From assembly GCF_002914585.1 (NCBI RefSeq), contig NZ_PDDM01000001.1, forward strand, positions 434,001 to 498,000: a stretch of DNA of 64,000 nucleotides, given 5' to 3'. The notes below the pieces were generated by a model that worked only from the letters and a program-made list of their open reading frames with translations, was not told the origin of the DNA and searched no databases. The DNA is from Pseudanabaena sp. BC1403. Lineage in GTDB: Bacteria > Cyanobacteriota > Cyanobacteriia > Pseudanabaenales > Pseudanabaenaceae. A program made the position numbers and the translations under genes. This document shows positions 42,742-51,674 of the stretch, one piece after another (within the stretch, counting starts at the first letter, position 1; the number at the start of each line of letters is the position of its first letter).

Positions 42742-45066
42742 ATGGCAAAGCCAACATATACTGCTTCGATTGAGGGCAAAGAAAAAGCAAATGCAGCTTT
42801 TAAACGCTCAGGCAAAACACAAGAATTTATTGCTGGTACTTCTGGTACAACGCGACAATTAGTTGGCAATTTTTTAAAGGGGCTTAGTGTTGAGCAGCCC
42901 AAATTCATTGCTATCTGTGAAGCTCTAGAACTGAGATGGCAGGAAATTGCTGAATTAGATGAAGTTGAGGTTACAGACGATAGCAATCGAAAAAAGCTAG
43001 AGCTTTTAGTCCAAGAGGTGAAGCAAAAAATAGCGGCGGATGTGACCGAGCGCTGTGGAACGATGCGGGTGTTGGATATGACGCAACCTGTGGATCTGGA
43101 TCGGATTTATACCGATGTGAATATTCTTGAAAAAATTTCTGGCGAGGATCGTATAGATTGTGACGATGTTTTACAAATTGGAAGTAGGGAAAACTTTGAA
43201 CATTGGATGATGGGCAAGATTCAGCATCGTATTACTGGCTTAAAGGCGATCGAGAAGCATCAAAAACTGGTGGTGTTAGGCAAACCGGGGGCAGGGAAAA
43301 CGACATTTATGAAATATTTGGCAATGTCTTGTCTTAGTGGTAAGTTTTATGGCGAACTTGTTCCGATATTTGTGACCCTAAAAGCTTATGCAGAAGAAGA
43401 TGGGCAACCATCTTTACAAGATTATATTTTTGGGGAATTCCGAAAACGCAAGACTAGTCCAATGACTCTAGTAAGATTGTTAGAAGAAGGTAAAGCATTA
43501 ATCTTGCTAGATGGGTTGGATGAGGTAAAGAAAGAAGATGATCAACGTATCAAGAGAGACATTGATAAATTCTCGAGATATTGGCTTCAGAATCGCTTTG
43601 CGATCACCTGTCGAATTGCGGCGAGAGAATATCAGTTTGAGAGGTTTACCGAAGTGGAGGTTGCGGATTTTGATCAGCAACAGATTGAAACCTTTGTCAA
43701 CAATTGGTTTCGGGAGAAAGATTCGTCAAAAGCGAACCGTTTGTTAGAAAGGTTGAAAGGTAAGAAACCTGTTAAGGAATTAGCAAAAAGCCCTTTGTTA
43801 CTGACGTTGTTGTGCTTGGTGTTTGGAGAGCGCAACGATTTACCACCAAAGCGCTCAGAACTGTATAAGGAAGGTTTGGAAGTATTAATGAAAAAGTGGG
43901 ATGCGAAGCGAAACATCGAACGAGAACAAATTTATAAACTGCTTTCACCACAAAATAAGGAAGACATGCTAGGGCTAATTGCCTTTAATACCTTTGTAAA
44001 TGGTGAATATTTCTTTAGAAAAGAGGATTTGCAAAGACAAATTAAGGACTATATCTGCAATCTCCCTGAAGCTTCCGCCGATCCTGATGTATTGCGTCTC
44101 GATAGTGAGGTTGTACTAAAGGCGATCGAGCATCATCATGGATTATTAGTGGAAAGAGCAAGAAATATTTATTCTTTTTCCCATTTGACTTTTCAAGAAT
44201 ATTTTACAGCGCGGGAAATTGAGAGAGAAAGATATTTTGAAAGATTGATCGAAAATATTTCTAATCCAAGATGGAAGGAAGTTTTTTATCTAACAGCGGA
44301 AATATTGAGGCGATCGGACGACTTTTTAAAAATGATGAAAGATAGCATTGATGAAATGTTGGCAAATGATGAGAAGTTACAAGCATTTCTGGAATGGGTA
44401 AATCAAAAAACAAATTCTGTGGAATTCAGCTATAAAAGTGTTTCTGTTAGAGCATTTTACTCATATGTTGAAGCCTCTGCCCGAGCCCTCTCGCTCGCCC
44501 AATCCCTCGACATCGACATCAGCATCGATATTGACCGCTCTTTTGCCCTCGACCGAGACCGCACACTTATACGAGATCATCCACATACTCAATTCCGAGA
44601 CCGAGAACTCGCCCGAGAACTTGCCCTCGACAGAGAACTCGCCCATGCCCGTAGTCTCGCTCTCAACCGAGGGAGAGAACGAGACCGCTTCATCGAAATC
44701 GCCCTCGATCTCGTTCTCTCCCTCGCCCGAGCCCGAAGGCTAGCTCGCTCATCTGAGCTTGGAGCTGATGTATTACGTCAAGCATTGCAATCACTGCAAG
44801 CTCAGATACCCAGTAAACAAGCAGATATAGATATCGATCAATGGTGGAGAAATCATGGAGAGAAATTAAGTAATGAATTGCGTCAGATATGTATTAATCA
44901 TCGCAATATTGGTTACAATTGGAAATTTACTGATGATCAAGTAGAACTTCTCAATCAATATTACACAGCCAATCTCTTCCTTGTCGAGATCATGAACCGC
45001 AGCTACGTCAGCAAACAAGTCCGCGAAGAAATCGAAGCAACGATGCTGTTGCCAAGGAAAAAGTAG
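42742..45066 (+). CDS. HTH-NACHT NTPase (bacterial NLR-like), with low-complexity repeat segment
   Basis: A 774-residue STAND-type protein. Residues of about 10-70 resemble a helix-turn-helix domain (GTTRQLVGNFLKG, FIAICEALELRWQEIAEL). Residues 175-340 form a NACHT NTPase: Walker A GKPGAGKTTF (from about 180) and Walker B LILLDGLDEV (from about 253). A helical winged region follows (KSPLLLTLLCLVFGER, HLTFQEYFTAREI), as in NLRs. Residues of about 575-675 are a low-complexity stretch of R, D, E, A, L and S (such as RDRELARELALDRELAHARS). The last 90 residues are helical. Bacterial NACHT proteins (bNACHT) can protect against phages; that role is inferred for this one. Confidence 0.88.
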   Translation: MAKPTYTASIEGKEKANAAFKRSGKTQEFIAGTSGTTRQLVGNFLKGLSVEQPKFIAICEALELRWQEIAELDEVEVTDDSNRKKLELLVQEVKQKIAADVTERCGTMRVLDMTQPVDLDRIYTDVNILEKISGEDRIDCDDVLQIGSRENFEHWMMGKIQHRITGLKAIEKHQKLVVLGKPGAGKTTFMKYLAMSCLSGKFYGELVPIFVTLKAYAEEDGQPSLQDYIFGEFRKRKTSPMTLVRLLEEGKALILLDGLDEVKKEDDQRIKRDIDKFSRYWLQNRFAITCRIAAREYQFERFTEVEVADFDQQQIETFVNNWFREKDSSKANRLLERLKGKKPVKELAKSPLLLTLLCLVFGERNDLPPKRSELYKEGLEVLMKKWDAKRNIEREQIYKLLSPQNKEDMLGLIAFNTFVNGEYFFRKEDLQRQIKDYICNLPEASADPDVLRLDSEVVLKAIEHHHGLLVERARNIYSFSHLTFQEYFTAREIERERYFERLIENISNPRWKEVFYLTAEILRRSDDFLKMMKDSIDEMLANDEKLQAFLEWVNQKTNSVEFSYKSVSVRAFYSYVEASARALSLAQSLDIDISIDIDRSFALDRDRTLIRDHPHTQFRDRELARELALDRELAHARSLALNRGRERDRFIEIALDLVLSLARARRLARSSELGADVLRQALQSLQAQIPSKQADIDIDQWWRNHGEKLSNELRQICINHRNIGYNWKFTDDQVELLNQYYTANLFLVEIMNRSYVSKQVREEIEATMLLPRKK
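44478..44760 (+). repeat. Low-complexity coding tract in the NACHT gene
   Basis: A GC-rich stretch built from short units such as CTCGCCCGAG, GACCGAGA and GAGAACTCGCC, unlike the AT-rich surrounding gene. The number and order of units give the Arg/Asp/Glu/Leu repeats. Such tracts expand and contract by slippage or recombination. Confidence 0.65.
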
Positions 45067-45603
45067 AAAGGAAAAAGGAAAATTATCGCCATATTTTCCC
45101 GTAGGGGTTAAGCATTTGCGCCACAATTTTTAAAGCGATCGCAGAGACATCCTTCCGCAAATGCTTAACCATCTTTGCTTTCACCGATCGCTTGTCCCTG
45201 CGTTGCGAGGTTTAGGGCATAGCATTCCCAAATGAAGGGAATCGGTGAAATCATTAATTTCTGCGGGAATGCTATGCCCCTACGAAATTTTGGAATTTTG
45301 ACGATACTTCTCTGTAGATAAATTGCGATCGCCATCACCACAAACGATAAAACCACTTTGCTTTAACAGGAAATCAGGTCGCGCCTTTGATCTTGAAGAT
45401 ATTGATAATAATAAGAGATCGCGAGGGCGATGGTTAATTTACGGAGCCAGCGATGTGAGGTGTTTTTTTGGAGTATTTTTCATAACTACTAAGAATATAT
45501 GAGAACAGTGCTTGCCCAATAATTTTGCGTTTTCTGGAATAAATGGCAAAAGTGCGATCTCTATACGATCAAAACACTATGACGAAGTGCTTAACACTAA
45601 GCA
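45067..45603. other. Non-coding gap with two nested inverted repeats
   Basis: No gene recognised. One inverted repeat has arms GGTTAAGCATTTGCG (45106-45120) and its complement (45156-45170). Another has arms GGGCATAGCATTCCC (45215-45229) and its complement (45265-45279). Both have 35-nt centres and resemble interspersed repeats. The remainder (45280-45603) shows no feature I can name. Confidence 0.5.
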
Positions 45604-45777
45604 ATGATGATTGAAAAGATCCCCCAAATGCAACCCAAAAAGAAATTATCGGGATACAGAATATTTTGGCGCATATTTGTTTTAAGATTGATTTTAGATA
45701 TTATTTGGATTGTAGTTTCTCACAAGATGCCTACCTTAGAGGCTAAAGTGCCAAATTCACAATCTGAAATTGATTAG
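45604..45777 (+). CDS. Small basic single-pass membrane peptide upstream of the Roco gene
   Basis: A 57-codon frame (ATG ATG at 45604/45607 to TAG at 45775). A basic N-terminus (KIPQMQPKKKLSGYRIFWR) is followed by a hydrophobic helix (IFVLRLILDIIWIVV) and a polar tail SHKMPTLEAKVPNSQSEID. By charge, the N-terminus would stay in the cytoplasm. It is 69 bp upstream of the Roco start and in the same direction, so it could be co-transcribed. No clear Shine-Dalgarno sequence and no family match, hence moderate confidence. Confidence 0.45.
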   Translation: MMIEKIPQMQPKKKLSGYRIFWRIFVLRLILDIIWIVVSHKMPTLEAKVPNSQSEID

Positions 45778-45846
45778 GTCTAGCTCTGAGTAAAAACTGT
45801 TAATCGTCCAATCCCCAACCCACTTTTTATCATTTCTTTGAAAATC

Positions 45847-48800
45847 ATGACCCCTTCGGAAATTGAAGAAATTATTTCGCGGGCTACAAGAGAGCAATGG
45901 GAAGAGCTCGATCTTTCTGGGAGGGACCTAACAGATTTACCGTCTTCGATTGGAAAACTAAAAAACCTTAAAAGATTAATTTTGGGTAAATGGGACTCTG
46001 CACAACGTAAATATATTGGTAATAATCTAACTACACTTCCTTTAGAGATATCGGAATTGACTAATCTAAAAAGTCTGGGATTTGCTGGCAATAAAATAAA
46101 GTCTTTTCCAAACGCATTCGAGCGATTGACTAGACTTCAGTTTCTTGACATGAGCAACAATCAAATAAGCCTAATTCAAAATTCGATTTTGCGTCTGAGT
46201 AGTCTTCAGTTTCTTCATTTACGGAACAATCAAATAACTGAGATACCAAATGATATCTGGCGATTAACTAGACTCCAGTCGCTTGACTTAAGTGACAACC
46301 TGATCAGTCAGATAAATTCAGCAATTGCTAGATTGACAAATCTTGAAACCCTTGATTTAAGCAACAACCAAATACAAGATATTCCTGATGCAATTTCGCG
46401 GCGAATTATGTCGATTAGTCTAAGAGATAATCAGATAAAAGAGATCCCACAATCGATAGGATGTTTGGCGAATCTTCAATCTCTTGATCTAAGTGGGAAC
46501 AACATATCAAAGATACTAGAAGAGATCAATCAGTTGACCAAGCTTGAATACCTTAATCTAAGTGCAAATAATATATCAAAGATACCAGAAAGCATCAATT
46601 ATTTGACTAAGCTTGAGTACCTTAATCTAAGCGGAAATAATATATCAAAGATACCAGAAGGTATTGGGAGATTAACCAAGCTTGAGTATTTTTATCTAAG
46701 TGCAAATAATATATATGAGATAGCAGTAGCAATAACTCGATTAATAAATCTTCAATCTCTTGATCTGAGTGGAAATAATATAACGAAGATACCTGAAAAT
46801 ATCGTGCGTTTGACAGCTCTTCAAGCTCTTAAACTCAGCGAAAACAAACTAAGTGATATACCAGAAGGGATCATGCGTTTGACAAATCTTAAGGTTCTTG
46901 ACCTTAGCGGGAACAACTTAACGAAGATACCCAAATCGATTATACAGTTAACCAATCTTATATCTCTTGACTTAAGTAGAAATAGTCTATATGAGATAAC
47001 AGAAGTAATAACCCGATTGATCAGTCTTAAGTGTCTTGCAATAAGTAAAATTGATTTGAGCGAGATACCGGAAGCGATTACCCAATTAACAAATCTCCAA
47101 ACTCTAGACTTAAGTAGGAACAACATAAGCGAGATACCAGAAGCGATTACCCAGTTAACAAATCTCCAAACTCTAGACTTAAGCAAGAACAACATAAGCG
47201 AGATACCAGAATCAATTACCCAGTTAACAAATCTCCAATTCCTTGGCTTAGAAAGAAATGATATAACGAAAATATCAGATGCAATCGTAAAAATACCCAA
47301 TCTTTCCGATCTAGATTTAAGGAATAATCCTCTCTCTAGCCCACCATTAGAAGTTGCTGAAAAAGGCATTGTAGCTATTAGAGAGTATTTTCAACAACTA
47401 GAGGTTGAAGGGAAAGACTATCTCTATGAGGCAAAACTATTGATTGTAGGGGAAGGGGGCGCAGGGAAAACTACCCTTGCGAATAAGATGATTGATCCAA
47501 ACTACAAACTTCGTGAAGAAGAAGAAACAACCAAAGGCATTGATGTAATACGCTGTTCATTTAGCTTTGAAGATGGGAAAAAGAGCTTTTCAGTAAATAT
47601 TTGGGACTTTGGTGGACAGGAAATATATCATGCCACTCATCAATATTTTCTGACCAAGCGCTCCGTTTATGCTCTCGTTGCTGACACTCGCAACGAAGAT
47701 ACCCCCTTTTACTATTGGCTGAATGTTGTTGAACTACTTAGTGACAAAAGCCCTATCTTAATTGTCAATAATGAGAAGCAAGACCGCAAGCGCGAAATCA
47801 ACATTAACCAACTAAAAGTAGAATTTGACAATCTTGAAGGAATCATTGCAGTTAATCTTAAAACTGGTCGAGGTTTCAGGAAACTCATTAGAGCTTTCCA
47901 ATACTACCTCACGGAACTTCCTCACATTGGTACGGTTCTTCCTAAAACATGGATAAAGGTTCGCCAAACCCTCGAAAATAGTCCAATAAATTATATAAGC
48001 CTTGACACATACATAAATCTCTGTGCAAAAAATGGTTTCAAACAACGCAAAGACGCACTTCAACTCAGTGGATACCTCCACGATTTAGGCATATGTCTAC
48101 ACTTTCAAGATGATCCTCTCCTCTCCAAAACTGTAATCCTAAACCCAAAATGGGGCACAGATGCTGCCTACGCTGTTTTGGATAATAAGAGAGTTATTGA
48201 CAACCATGGGTGCTTCAGTCATCAAGACCTAACCAATATCTGGAGTGACAAAGAATACGCAGGAATGCACGATGAACTACTGCAACTCATGATGAAATTC
48301 CAGCTATGCTACGAAATCCCACGGAATAAAGGCAGCTATATCGCTCCTCAACTCCTCACCGAAAACCAACCAACATATGATTGGAATGAATCTGAAAACC
48401 TTATTCTCCGATACAATTACGACTTCATGCCTAAAGGCATAGTTAGACAATTTATCGTCGCTATGCATCAAGATATCGAATTTAAAGAAAATGTCTGGCA
48501 CGTCTGGCGTAGTGGGGTAACTATCCGATCTCAAGCCATTAATAACACCAGAGCAGAAGTCATCGAAAATTACGATAAGCGCGAAATCAAAATACGAATC
48601 TCAGGTAAAAACAAAAAGGAACTCTTAGCCATAGTCCTCCACGAACTCGACAAAATCCACGATCTTTATCCCCGACTTAAAGAAAAATATCAAAAGCTCA
48701 TTCCATGCAACTGCTCGACATGCAAAGGTAGTCAATCCCCACATTTTTACAAATTCTCCGATCTAAAACGCCGCTACGAAAAGCGTGTGCCTACAGTTCA

Positions 48801-49341
48801 ATGTGAAATTAGCTATGAAAATGTCGATGTATTAGGCTTAATCGATGATGTAGGTGAAAGATCGCAACTTCAAGATTCAAGAAGAAATCTCGATTTAGAA
48901 TACTCAATAGATAACGATCCAACTAATAAGCCTAACTTCGTTAACAAGATTTACATAAAAAACCAACAACAGCAGCAAGGCAGCACAATGGATAACCAAC
49001 AGCAACGGCAAATCAATTCAGACAACGCCCAACAACAGCAACAATTCAGTCAACCAAAATACATCAAAAGCGCATGGGCAAACGGATCTTTTTATCTCTT
49101 TCTCTTTGTCGTTGTCGTCGGTGGCATAGGATATTTAGCAGGCACACTTAAACTTCTTAACCTAATTGCTGTAATTGTTGCTGGCATAGTCTTTATCCCC
49201 CTCGTGGGAGCACTTCAACTAAGGCAAGACGATCGTCTCTCCGAGAAAAACTTTATGGAATTAATCAAGCTTGTAATTGCGCAACTCCCATTAATTGGCA
49301 ATATCTTTAAGCCATTTATGAAGAACAATGATGACAAGTAG
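45847..49341 (+). CDS. LRR-Roc-COR (Roco) protein with C-terminal membrane helices
   Basis: A 1164-residue protein. Residues of about 18-510 are some 20 leucine-rich repeats of 23 residues (L-x-x-L-x-x-L-x-L-S-x-N-x-I-x-x-I-P). The Roc GTPase follows: P-loop VGEGGAGKTT (from G535), G3 WDFGGQE (D587), G4 variant NNEKQD. A COR domain (about 690-900) and a Cys motif IPCNCSTCKGS come next, then a Gln-rich linker (two poly-Q runs) and two membrane helices near 1080-1125. Roco proteins are dimeric GTPase switches related to human LRRK2. The ATG at 45847 is preferred over a TTG three codons upstream. It may sense a ligand through its LRRs at a membrane. Confidence 0.9.
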   Translation: MTPSEIEEIISRATREQWEELDLSGRDLTDLPSSIGKLKNLKRLILGKWDSAQRKYIGNNLTTLPLEISELTNLKSLGFAGNKIKSFPNAFERLTRLQFLDMSNNQISLIQNSILRLSSLQFLHLRNNQITEIPNDIWRLTRLQSLDLSDNLISQINSAIARLTNLETLDLSNNQIQDIPDAISRRIMSISLRDNQIKEIPQSIGCLANLQSLDLSGNNISKILEEINQLTKLEYLNLSANNISKIPESINYLTKLEYLNLSGNNISKIPEGIGRLTKLEYFYLSANNIYEIAVAITRLINLQSLDLSGNNITKIPENIVRLTALQALKLSENKLSDIPEGIMRLTNLKVLDLSGNNLTKIPKSIIQLTNLISLDLSRNSLYEITEVITRLISLKCLAISKIDLSEIPEAITQLTNLQTLDLSRNNISEIPEAITQLTNLQTLDLSKNNISEIPESITQLTNLQFLGLERNDITKISDAIVKIPNLSDLDLRNNPLSSPPLEVAEKGIVAIREYFQQLEVEGKDYLYEAKLLIVGEGGAGKTTLANKMIDPNYKLREEEETTKGIDVIRCSFSFEDGKKSFSVNIWDFGGQEIYHATHQYFLTKRSVYALVADTRNEDTPFYYWLNVVELLSDKSPILIVNNEKQDRKREININQLKVEFDNLEGIIAVNLKTGRGFRKLIRAFQYYLTELPHIGTVLPKTWIKVRQTLENSPINYISLDTYINLCAKNGFKQRKDALQLSGYLHDLGICLHFQDDPLLSKTVILNPKWGTDAAYAVLDNKRVIDNHGCFSHQDLTNIWSDKEYAGMHDELLQLMMKFQLCYEIPRNKGSYIAPQLLTENQPTYDWNESENLILRYNYDFMPKGIVRQFIVAMHQDIEFKENVWHVWRSGVTIRSQAINNTRAEVIENYDKREIKIRISGKNKKELLAIVLHELDKIHDLYPRLKEKYQKLIPCNCSTCKGSQSPHFYKFSDLKRRYEKRVPTVQCEISYENVDVLGLIDDVGERSQLQDSRRNLDLEYSIDNDPTNKPNFVNKIYIKNQQQQQGSTMDNQQQRQINSDNAQQQQQFSQPKYIKSAWANGSFYLFLFVVVVGGIGYLAGTLKLLNLIAVIVAGIVFIPLVGALQLRQDDRLSEKNFMELIKLVIAQLPLIGNIFKPFMKNNDDK
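47062..47268 (+). repeat. Near-identical 69-bp leucine-rich repeat units
   Basis: Units starting GAGATACC at 47062, 47131 and 47200 are almost identical at DNA level; the first two and the first half of the third differ at very few sites. Each encodes one 23-residue LRR. Neighbouring LRRs are far more diverged, so this part was recently amplified. Confidence 0.75.
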
Positions 49342-49469
49342 GGCTTAAAAACCTTGAAAACGCAGAGATTAAGATCCCCGATTTTTTCTTTGCGATCGCA
49401 GATCACTTCTACATAATCACAAAAAAAATCGCGGATCTGGGCATTTTAAAGAAGTCAAAAATCCTTGCA

Positions 49470-49502
49470 TAGGGTGCGTTACGCTTTCGCTAACACACCC
49501 TA
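49470..49502. repeat. TAGGGTGCGTTA-type interspersed hairpin
   Basis: TAGGGTGCGTTA and TAACACACCCTA around CGCTTTCGC. The motif is related to the larger repeat at 22132-22226. Confidence 0.55.
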
Positions 49503-49527
49503 CAGATTCTAAGTTCCAAATAGAAAC

Positions 49528-50511
49528 TTAGCGGACAAACGCAGGCATCACCTCAGCCGCAGTCATCAACCCATAAATACCGCGTTGATGGAACTGCTTC
49601 CCAGCCTTAAGATAGCCAAACGCTGGCCCACACACATTCGCCGCCATACTCGTCTCATCGCCAAGCGTGAAAGTATGCGTCGAGATCTTGCCCTCAAAAG
49701 TACGACCTGTCAGCTTCATATTCGTGCTCAGAGGCTTCTTCGGATTGCGCGTATCGACTACACCACCCACAGTCACCCGATCGCGATCGCAAATACCCAC
49801 ACGCTCTAGCATGATGTCATCAGCATGTTCCATATTTTCCAACGCGATTAAACCATTGGTCTTTTCAAGCAGAGCTTCCACTTCCGCATCAGTCATCGCC
49901 TGAGCCATATCCACCGTATAGCCCGACATATGCGCAATATCTTCACGAATCGTAGCGCGATAGGCATTCCAGTTCGCAATGCCTACCCCAAAAGTAATCT
50001 CGACCTTGTGAACTTCCGCAAAGCTCTGAGCTGCGATCGCCGCCGCCGCAGTCAACAACCCTGGGGTTGCGCCACAACCAGACATATAAGTAATTCCTGC
50101 TGCCGAAAGTTCAGGAGCAAGAGCAATCATCTGCTCAACGGCACTAGTGCGCTTGATCGCATCAACTAGCACACCCTTCCAACCTGAAGCAATAAATTGC
50201 TTGGCAACACTTGCCATGAAAGTATTGGGTAGATTTGGTAATGCCAAGAAATAGCCATCAACATCTTTGGCTGTAGCGATCGCCTCAGCAATACTATCTT
50301 GGGTCAAAATGCCCGATGGTTCGAGATAACCGAGCGAACCTTTACTTTGATAGGCAGCGATCGCATCTGCGGCGTTGAGTCCATTGCGATCGTAAGCAAA
50401 GCCTTCCTTATCAGCGGCTACGACCAACTGCATTTCTTGCTTGGCGCTGAGCAACTTTGCCGCCGCCTGACCTAATCCGCCAAATCCTAAAATTCCAACT
50501 TTTAATGTCAT
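49528..50511 (-). CDS. Saccharopine dehydrogenase-like oxidoreductase
   Basis: A 327-residue protein with an N-terminal Rossmann fold ([17 protein letters not shown]) and a C-terminal domain of the saccharopine/homospermidine dehydrogenase type ([35 protein letters not shown]). It is conserved in cyanobacteria. It should bind NAD(P), but the substrate is unknown. It sits between the Roco gene and the toxin-antitoxin pair without sharing an operon with either, and looks like a core gene. Confidence 0.8.
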   Translation of the reverse strand: MTLKVGILGFGGLGQAAAKLLSAKQEMQLVVAADKEGFAYDRNGLNAADAIAAYQSKGSLGYLEPSGILTQDSIAEAIATAKDVDGYFLALPNLPNTFMASVAKQFIASGWKGVLVDAIKRTSAVEQMIALAPELSAAGITYMSGCGATPGLLTAAAAIAAQSFAEVHKVEITFGVGIANWNAYRATIREDIAHMSGYTVDMAQAMTDAEVEALLEKTNGLIALENMEHADDIMLERVGICDRDRVTVGGVVDTRNPKKPLSTNMKLTGRTFEGKISTHTFTLGDETSMAANVCGPAFGYLKAGKQFHQRGIYGLMTAAEVMPAFVR

Positions 50512-50644
50512 TAATTTAAACTTCGTTTATCGAGGTAATTTTTAACTATGCTGCGATCCTCTAATTTGACATATTTTTGGACTCATTGCTACATAGGATT
50601 AAAGTGATGATTGGGCGAAAACTTGACTTTTTATAATAATTACC

Positions 50645-50690
50645 TAAACCCGCAAGGTTGAGCCCCGCAGCGTCACAACCTTACGGGTTT
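50645..50690. repeat. Hairpin of the AACCCGCAAGGTTG type
   Basis: TAAACCCGCAAGGTTG and CAACCTTACGGGTTT with a GC-rich loop, 69 bp upstream of the DUF433 gene. It shares the AAGGTTG...CAACCTT core with 51529-51579, the hairpin at the other end of the same gene pair. Confidence 0.6.
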
Positions 50691-50757
50691 GGGTTTGGGA
50701 CTTAAGTTATAATTCAGGATAGGTATCAAGTAAAGATAAAAGCCATGAGGTTTCAAT

Positions 50758-51132
50758 ATGGTTGCATCACCCATTCAACAGCCAGAAATCATCCGCACAG
50801 AGCGTGGACTGACGATCTCTGGTACGCGCATCACTCTTTACGATGTGATGGACTATGTAACGGCTCAATACCCGCGTAAATTTATTCAAGGATTATTCGA
50901 TCTAACAGAAGAGCAAATTAAAATTGCCTTAGATTATATTGACAAAAATCGCGCAGAAGTTGAATTAGAGTATCAAAGAGTTCTTAGAGAAACAGAAGAA
51001 CTGCGACAATATTACGAAGAGCAAAATCGCGAACTAATTAATCGAATTGCAAAATTACCACCCAAGACTGGAACTGAAGCAGCTTGGGCAAAACTACATG
51101 CTTTAAAAGCAAGTCGTGAAGCCAAAGTATGA
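50758..51132 (+). CDS. DUF433 antitoxin
   Basis: A 124-residue protein. The N-terminus holds the DUF433 winged-helix domain (RTERGLTISGTRITLYDVMD, YPRKFIQGLFDLTEEQIKIA). A charged coiled coil follows (about 60-105), which likely wraps the toxin. DUF433 proteins are antitoxins of PIN-like toxins. The stop overlaps the start of the next gene by four bases (ATGA), so expression is coupled. Confidence 0.85.
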   Translation: MVASPIQQPEIIRTERGLTISGTRITLYDVMDYVTAQYPRKFIQGLFDLTEEQIKIALDYIDKNRAEVELEYQRVLRETEELRQYYEEQNRELINRIAKLPPKTGTEAAWAKLHALKASREAKV

Positions 51133-51524
51133 TTTTCTTGATTGATCACAACCTCAAAGGTCATGCTCTAGTGTTCTTTGGCGCGATCGCTAGTCAAGGT
51201 TGGCTTGATATTATTCCGATCCAATTTTTCACATTTACAGAAATCAATTTACCAATTGATAGCGATGATAGGGTTGTGTGGCGATTAGCTCAAAAGAATC
51301 AGATGATTCTACTTACTGCAAATCGCAGTATGAAAGGTAAGGATTCTTTAGAGCAAGTCATGCGTGATGAAAACACTTCAGAATCATTGCCTGTAATCAC
51401 AATTAGCAATGCTGATCGGCTACTAAATGAGTCTGAATATCGAAATCGCTGTGTTGAAAAGCTGATTGAAATTGCGCTTGATGTTGATAATTATCGAGGC
51501 GCAAAGCGAATCTTTTTACCATAA
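51129..51524 (+). CDS. PIN-like (DUF5615-type) toxin
   Basis: A 131-residue protein starting MIFLIDHNLKGHALVFFGAI, the DUF5615-like PIN start with the first catalytic Asp in IDHN. A second acidic region is IDSDDRVVWRLAQ, and TANRSMKGKDSLEQVM follows. It would be a metal-dependent RNase toxin held in check by the DUF433 protein just upstream. The length and frame look intact, so the pair is probably active. Confidence 0.82.
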   Translation: MIFLIDHNLKGHALVFFGAIASQGWLDIIPIQFFTFTEINLPIDSDDRVVWRLAQKNQMILLTANRSMKGKDSLEQVMRDENTSESLPVITISNADRLLNESEYRNRCVEKLIEIALDVDNYRGAKRIFLP

Positions 51525-51528
51525 ATTA

Positions 51529-51579
51529 CCCAAATTTGTAAGGTTGCGGCTCGCAGGGACGCAACCTTACAAATTTGGG
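51529..51579. terminator. 20-bp hairpin after the toxin gene
   Basis: Arms 51529-51548 and 51560-51579 around a GC-rich loop, five bases after the toxin stop. Confidence 0.7.
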
Positions 51580-51674
51580 ATTGATTCGTGCTATCAGCTA
51601 CAGTCACAATGTCATCTATAGCTCACAATAATTACGATAGTTCTATGGGTAGCGATCGCGATCGCGCATAAGCA

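Noticed and set aside
44438-44743. Open frames on both strands over the NACHT low-complexity tract
   Set aside because: They arise from the biased repeat composition; the NACHT frame spans the whole region with conserved domains.
45165-45356. A 63-codon minus-strand frame in the gap before the Roco gene
   Set aside because: It runs through the inverted repeat at 45215-45279 and shows no conserved pattern or ribosome binding site.
46000-47300. Regularly spaced repeats that could suggest a CRISPR array
   Set aside because: The period is 69 bp with coding continuity in one frame giving leucine-rich repeats; there are no unique spacers between constant repeats.
46821-47369. A 182-codon open frame antisense to the Roco gene
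   Set aside because: It is the reverse complement of the repetitive LRR region and its own repeats mirror it; no ribosome binding site or family match.
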